From Parapristionchus giblindavisi (taxonomy: Eukaryota; Nematoda; Chromadorea; Rhabditida; Diplogasteridae): a stretch of DNA of 64,000 nt. The position numbers were made by a program, and so were the translations under genes. The stretch covers positions 805,001 to 869,000 of the forward strand of contig CALSFV010000213.1 in NCBI GenBank assembly GCA_943737045.1. The letters are read 5' to 3'. The notes under the pieces were generated by a model. It was given only the letters and a program-made list of their open reading frames with translations, was not told the DNA's origin and made no database searches. Shown here in pieces: positions 58,940 to 64,000 of the stretch. Each line of letters starts with the position of its first letter. The stretch's first letter is position 1.

Positions 58940-61900
58940 CGTCATTAATTGATCTTTGATCTCTGGCCCCTCAACAACAAAAGTGGAACTCTCAGAGTGA
59001 TGCTGGACACTACGGGGTCGGCTCATACGAAACCAGCCACCCCGTAACAAGTTGATCTTTGATCTCTGGCCCCTCAACGACAAAAGCGCAACTCGAGCTA
59101 TTTCGGCTCAGAGTGATCCTAGACACTTCTGGGTGGGCTCATACGAAACCATCCACCACGTAACAAGTTGATCTTTGATCTCAGGCCCCTCAACGACAAA
59201 AGCGCAACTCGAGCTATCTCGTCTCAGAGTGATGCTAGACACTACGGGGTGGGCTCATACGAAACCAGCCACCACGTAACAAGTTGATCTTTGATCTCTG
59301 GCCCCTTTGATCTCTGGCCCCTCAACGACAAAATCGCAACTCGAGCTATCTCGGCTCAGAGTGATCCTAGACACTTCTGGGTGGGCTCATACGAAACCAT
59401 CCACCCCGTAACAAGTTGATCTTTGATCTCTAGCCCCTCAACGACAAAAGCGCAACTCGAGCTATCTCGGCTCAGAGTGATGCTAGACACTTCTGGGTGG
59501 GCTCATACGAAACCAGCCGCCCCGTAACAAGTTGATCTTTGATCTCTGGCCCCTCAACGACAAAAGCGCAACTCGAGCTATCTCGTCTCAGAATGATGCT
59601 AGACACTACTGGGTGGGCTCATACGAAACCAGCCGCCCCGTAACAAGTTGATCTTTGATCTCTGGCCCCTCAACGACAAAAGCGCAACTCGAGCTATCTC
59701 GGCTCAGAGTGATGCTAGGCACTTCTTTATGGGCTGATACGAAACCAGCCACCACGTAACAAGTTGATCTTTGATCTCTGGCCCCTCAACGACAAAAGCG
59801 CAACTCGAGCTATCTCGTCTCAGAGTGATGCTAGACACTACGGGGTGGGCTCATACGAAACCTCGGGGCCTCGGCCATTCCGTAACAAGTTGATCTTTGA
59901 TCTCTGGCCCCTCAACGACAAAAGCGCAACTCGAGCTATCTCGGCTCAGAGTGATCCTAGACACTTCTGGGTGGGCTCATACGAAACCATCCACCCCGTA
60001 ACAAGTTGATCTTTGATCTCTGGCCCCTCAACGACAAAAGCGCAACTCGAGCTATCTCGGTTCAGAGTGATCCTAGACACTTCTGGGTGGGCTCATACGA
60101 AACCGTCCACCCAGTAACAAATTGATCTTTGATATCTGGCCCCTCAACGAGAAAAGCGCAACTCGAGCTATCTCGGCTCAGAGTGATGCTAGGCACTTCT
60201 TTATGGGCTGATACGAAACCAGCCACCCCGTAACAAGTTGATCTTTGATCTCTGGCCCCTCAACGACAAAAGCGCAACTCGAGCTATCTCGTCTCAGAGT
60301 GATGCTAGACACTACGGGGTGGGCTCATACGAAACCAGCCACCACGTAACAAGTTGATCTTTGATCTCTGGCCCCTTTGATCTCTGGCCCCTCAACGACA
60401 AAATCGCAACTCGAGCTATCTCGGCTCAGAGTGATCCTAGACACTTCTGGGTGGGCTCATACGAAACCATCCACCCCGTAACAAGTTGATCTTTGATCTC
60501 TAGCCCCTCAACGACAAAAGCGCAAATCGAGCTATCTCGGCTCAGAGTGATGCTAGACACTTCTGGGTGGGCTCATACGAAACCAGCCGCCCCGTAACAA
60601 GTTGATCTTTGATCTCTGGCCCCTCAACGACAAAAGCGCAACTCGAGCTATCTCGTCTCAGAATGATGCTAGACACTACTGGGTGGGCTCATACGAAACC
60701 AGCCGCCCCGTAACAAGTTGATCTTTGATCTCTGGCCCCTCAACGACAAAAGCGCAACTCGAGCTATCTCGTCTCAGAGTGATGCTAGACACTACGGGGT
60801 GGGCTCATACGAAACCAGCCGCCCCGTAACAAGTTGATCTTTAATCTCAGGCCCCTCAACGACAAAAGCGCAACTCGAGCTATCTCGTCTCAGAGTGATG
60901 CTAGACACTACGGGGTGGGCTCATACGAAACCTCGGGGCCTCGGCCATTCCGTAACAAGTTGATCTTTGATCTCTGGCCCCTCAACGACAAAAGCGCAAC
61001 TAGAGCTATTTCGGCTCAGAGTGATCCTAGACACTTCTGGGTGGGCTCATACGAAACCATCCACCCCGTAACAAGTTGATCTTTGATCTCTGGCCCCTTT
61101 GATCTCTGGCCCTTCAACGACAAAAGCGCAACTCGAGCTATCTCGGCTCAGAGTGATCCTAGACACTTCTGGGTGGGCTCATACGAAACCGTCCACCCAG
61201 TAACAAATTGATCTTTGATATCTGGCCCCTCAACGAGAAAAGCGCAACTCGAGCTATCTCGGCTCAGAGTGATGCTAGACACTTCTTTATGGGCTGATAC
61301 GAAACCAGCCACCCCGTAACAAGTTGATCTTTGATCTCTGGCCCCTCAACGACAAAAGCGCAACTCGAGCTATCTCGTCTCAGAGTGATGCTAGACACTA
61401 CGGGGTGGGCTCATACGAAACCAGCCACCACGTAACAAGTTGATCTTTGATCTCTGGCCCCTTTGATCTCTGGCCCCTCAACGACAAAAGCGCAACTCGA
61501 GCTATCTCGGCTCAGAGTGATCCTAGACACTTCTGGGTGGGCTCATACGAAACCATCCACCCCGTAACAAGTTGATCTTTGATCTCTAGCCCCTCAACGA
61601 CAAAAGCGCAACTCGAGCTATCTCGGCTCAGAGTGATGCTAGACACTTCTGGGCGGGCTCATACGAAACCAGCCGCCCCGTAACAAGTTGATCTTTGATC
61701 TCAGGCCCCTCAACGACAAAAGCGCAACTCGAGCTATCTCGTCTCAGAATGATGCTAGACACTACTGGGTGGGCTCATACGAAACCAGCCGCCCCGTAAC
61801 AAGTTGATCTTTAATCTCAGGCCCCTCAACGACAAAAGCGCAACTCGAGCTATCTCGTCTCAGAGTGATGCTAGACACTACGGGGTGGGCTCATACGAAA

Positions 61901-64000
61901 CCTCGGGGCCTCGGCCATTCCGTAACAAGTTGATCTTTGATCTCAGGCCCCTCAACGACAAAAGCGCAACTCGAGCTATCTCGGCTCAGAGTGATGCTAG
62001 ACACTTCTGGGTGGGCTCATACGAAACCAGCCGCCCCGTAACAAGTTGATCTTTAATCTCAGGCCCCTCAACGACAAAAGCGCAACTCGAGCTATCTCGT
62101 CTCAGAGTGATGCTAGACACTACGGGGTGGGCTCATACGAAACCTCGGGGCCTCGGCCATTCCGTAACAAGTTGATCTTTGATCTCTGGCCCCTCAACGA
62201 CATAAGCGCAACTCGAGCTATCTCGGCTCAGAGTGATCCTAGACACTTCTGGGTGGGCTCATACGAAACCATCCACCCCGTAACAAGTTGATCTTTGATC
62301 TCTGGCCCCTTTGATCTCTGGCCCCTCAACGACAAAAGCGCAACTCGAGCTATCTCGTTTCAGAGTGATGCTAGACACTACGGGGTGGGCTCATACGAAA
62401 CCAGCCACCCCGTAACAAGTTGATCTTTGATCTCTGGCCCCTCAACGACAAAAGCGCAACTCGAGCTATCTCGGCTCTGAGTGATGCTAGACACTACTGG
62501 GTGGGCTCATACGAAACCAGCCGCCCCGTAACAAGTTGATCTTTGATCTCTGCCCTCAACGACAAAAGCGCAACTCGAGCTATCTCGGCTCAGAGTGATG
62601 CTAGGCACTTCTTTATGGGCTGATACGAAACCAGCCACCACGTAACAAGTTGATCTTTGATCTCTGGCCCCTCAACGACAAAAGCGCAACTCGAGCTATC
62701 TCGTCTCAGAGTGATGCTAGACACTACGGGGTGGGCTCATACGAAACCTCGGGGCCTCGGCCATTCCGTAACAAGTTGATCTTTGATCTCTGGCCCCTCA
62801 ACGACAAAAGCGCAACTCGAGCTATCTCGGCTCAGAGTGATCCTAGACACTTCTGGGTGGGCTCATACGAAACCATCCACCCCGTAACAAGTTGATCTTT
62901 GATCTCTGGCCCCTCAACGACAAAAGCGCAACTCGAGCTATCTCGGCTCAGAGTGATCCTAGACACTTCTGGGTGGGCTCATACGAAACCGTCCACCCAG
63001 TAACAAATTGATCTTTGATATCTGGCCCCTCAACGAGAAAAGCGCAACTCGAGCTATCTCGGCTCAGAGTGATGCTAGGCACTTCTTTATGGGCTGATAC
63101 GAAACCAGCCACCCCGTAACAAGTTGATCTTTGATCTCTGGCCCCTCAACGACAAAAGCGCAACTCGAGCTATCTCGTCTCAGAGTGATGCTAGACACTA
63201 CGGGGTGGGCTCATACGAAACCAGCCACCACGTAACAAGTTGATCTTTGATCTCTGGCCCCTTTGATCTCTGGCCCCTCAACGACAAAATCGCAACTCGA
63301 GCTATCTCGGCTCAGAGTGATCCTAGACACTTCTGGGTGGGCTCATACGAAACCATCCACCCCGTAACAAGTTGATCTTTGATCTCTAGCCCCTCAACGA
63401 CAAAAGCGCAACTCGAGCTATCTCGGCTCAGAGTGATGCTAGACACTTCTGGGTGGGCTCATACGAAACCAGCCGCCCCGTAACAAGTTGATCTTTGATC
63501 TCTGGCCCCTCAACGACAAAAGCGCAACTCGAGCTATCTCGTCTCAGAATGATGCTAGACACTACTGGGTGGGCTCATACGAAACCAGCCGCCCCGTAAC
63601 AAGTTGATCTTTGATCTCTGGCCCCTCAACGACAAAAGCGCAACTCGAGCTATCTCGTCTCAGAGTGATGCTAGACACTACGGGGTGGGCTCATACGAAA
63701 CCAGCCGCCCCGTAACAAGTTGATCTTTAATCTCAGGCCCCTCAACGACAAAAGCGCAACTCGAGCTATCTCGTCTCAGAGTGATGCTAGACACTACGGG
63801 GTGGGCTCATACGAAACCTCGGGGCCTCGGCCATTCCGTAACAAGTTGATCTTTGATCTCTGGCCCCTCAACGACAAAAGCGCAACTAGAGCTATTTCGG
63901 CTCAGAGTGATCCTAGACACTTCTGGGTGGGCTCATACGAAACCATCCACCCCGTAACAAGTTGATCTTTGATCTCTGGCCCCTTTGATCTCTGGCCCTT
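58940..64000 (+). repeat. satellite array, ~116-bp monomer, truncated by window end
   Basis: About 42 monomers; the core unit begins ACAAGTTGATCTTTGATCTC and contains GCAACTCGAGCTATCTCG and GGGCTCATACGAAACC. Variants: a 126-bp form with CCTCGGGGCCTCGGCC, a form with a 16-bp TTTGATCTCTGGCCCC duplication, and a TTTATGGGCTGATA form. Variant order repeats with a period of 2886 bp (59764 and 62650; 60834 and 63720; 59711 and 62597). The repeated 81-codon open frames are dimers of the monomer and not genes. Confidence 0.95.

Larger units (their letters stand above)
50634..58985. repeat. right arm of large inverted duplication
   Basis: Mirror of 30340-37047. It is longer because its introns carry extra elements (54425-54755 and 54791-56246). 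Confidence 0.9.

Noticed and set aside
59764..63965. Repeated 81-codon open frames on the plus strand
   Set aside because: They are dimers of the satellite monomer, appear only where one monomer variant removes a stop, and have no splice or start context.
58940..64000. CRISPR-like periodic repeat
   Set aside because: Monomers are about 116 bp and directly abutting with no unique spacers, in a eukaryotic genome; this is a satellite.

Overview
The window is eukaryotic and looks like a free-living nematode chromosome arm, probably a rhabditid or diplogastrid relative. The grounds are short GT-AG introns ending in TTTCAG-type acceptors, small exons, a divergent ZYG-11-type gene, secreted Cys-rich families, and a very dense load of fold-back DNA transposons, non-LTR retrotransposons and tRNA-derived repeats. 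The species call is inference. Most long open frames here are not genes. The real genes had to be assembled exon by exon, by matching splice phase and comparing copies.

Layout. (1) 172-2221: gene A, nine exons, an unrecognised Met/Gly/Asn/Pro- and Gln-rich protein. (2) 1382-11308: a near-identical tandem duplication with a unit of about 4964 bp. It spans the 3' half of gene A, a tRNA-like sequence, an intergenic transposon and the first exons of the next gene. (3) 10616-16803: a 16-exon zyg-11-like gene (Cullin-2 substrate-receptor family). Its frame is complete except for one 208-bp MITE in exon 11. (4) 17700-22900: LINE remnants, one long LINE with an intact reverse-transcriptase frame, a fold-back element and two unassigned candidate exons. 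(5) 23000-30660: nested fold-back elements, tRNA-like sequences, a 560-bp tandem repeat and satellite relics.

(6) 30340-58985: a large inverted duplication. The arms are about 30340-37047 and 50634-58985 and the spacer is 13.6 kb. Each arm carries a nine-exon gene for a PAN/Apple-like Cys-rich extracellular protein (gene P-left on +, gene P-right on -). The two copies are mosaic: exons 1-2 and 7-8 are almost identical, while exons 3-6 are strongly diverged. The spacer holds a three-exon secreted C6-like gene on the minus strand (38366-42542) whose first intron contains a degenerate mariner. It also holds a LINE interrupted by a fold-back element that is itself interrupted by another element. 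(7) 58940-64000: a satellite of about 116 bp with a 2886-bp higher-order period, running off the window edge. Relics of the same monomer lie at the outer end of the left arm.

The genes do not form a pathway. The window is best read as a fast-evolving, transposon-saturated region in which duplication and insertion have repeatedly rebuilt genes. Transposon families are given working letters (TE-A to TE-H), which are not database names.
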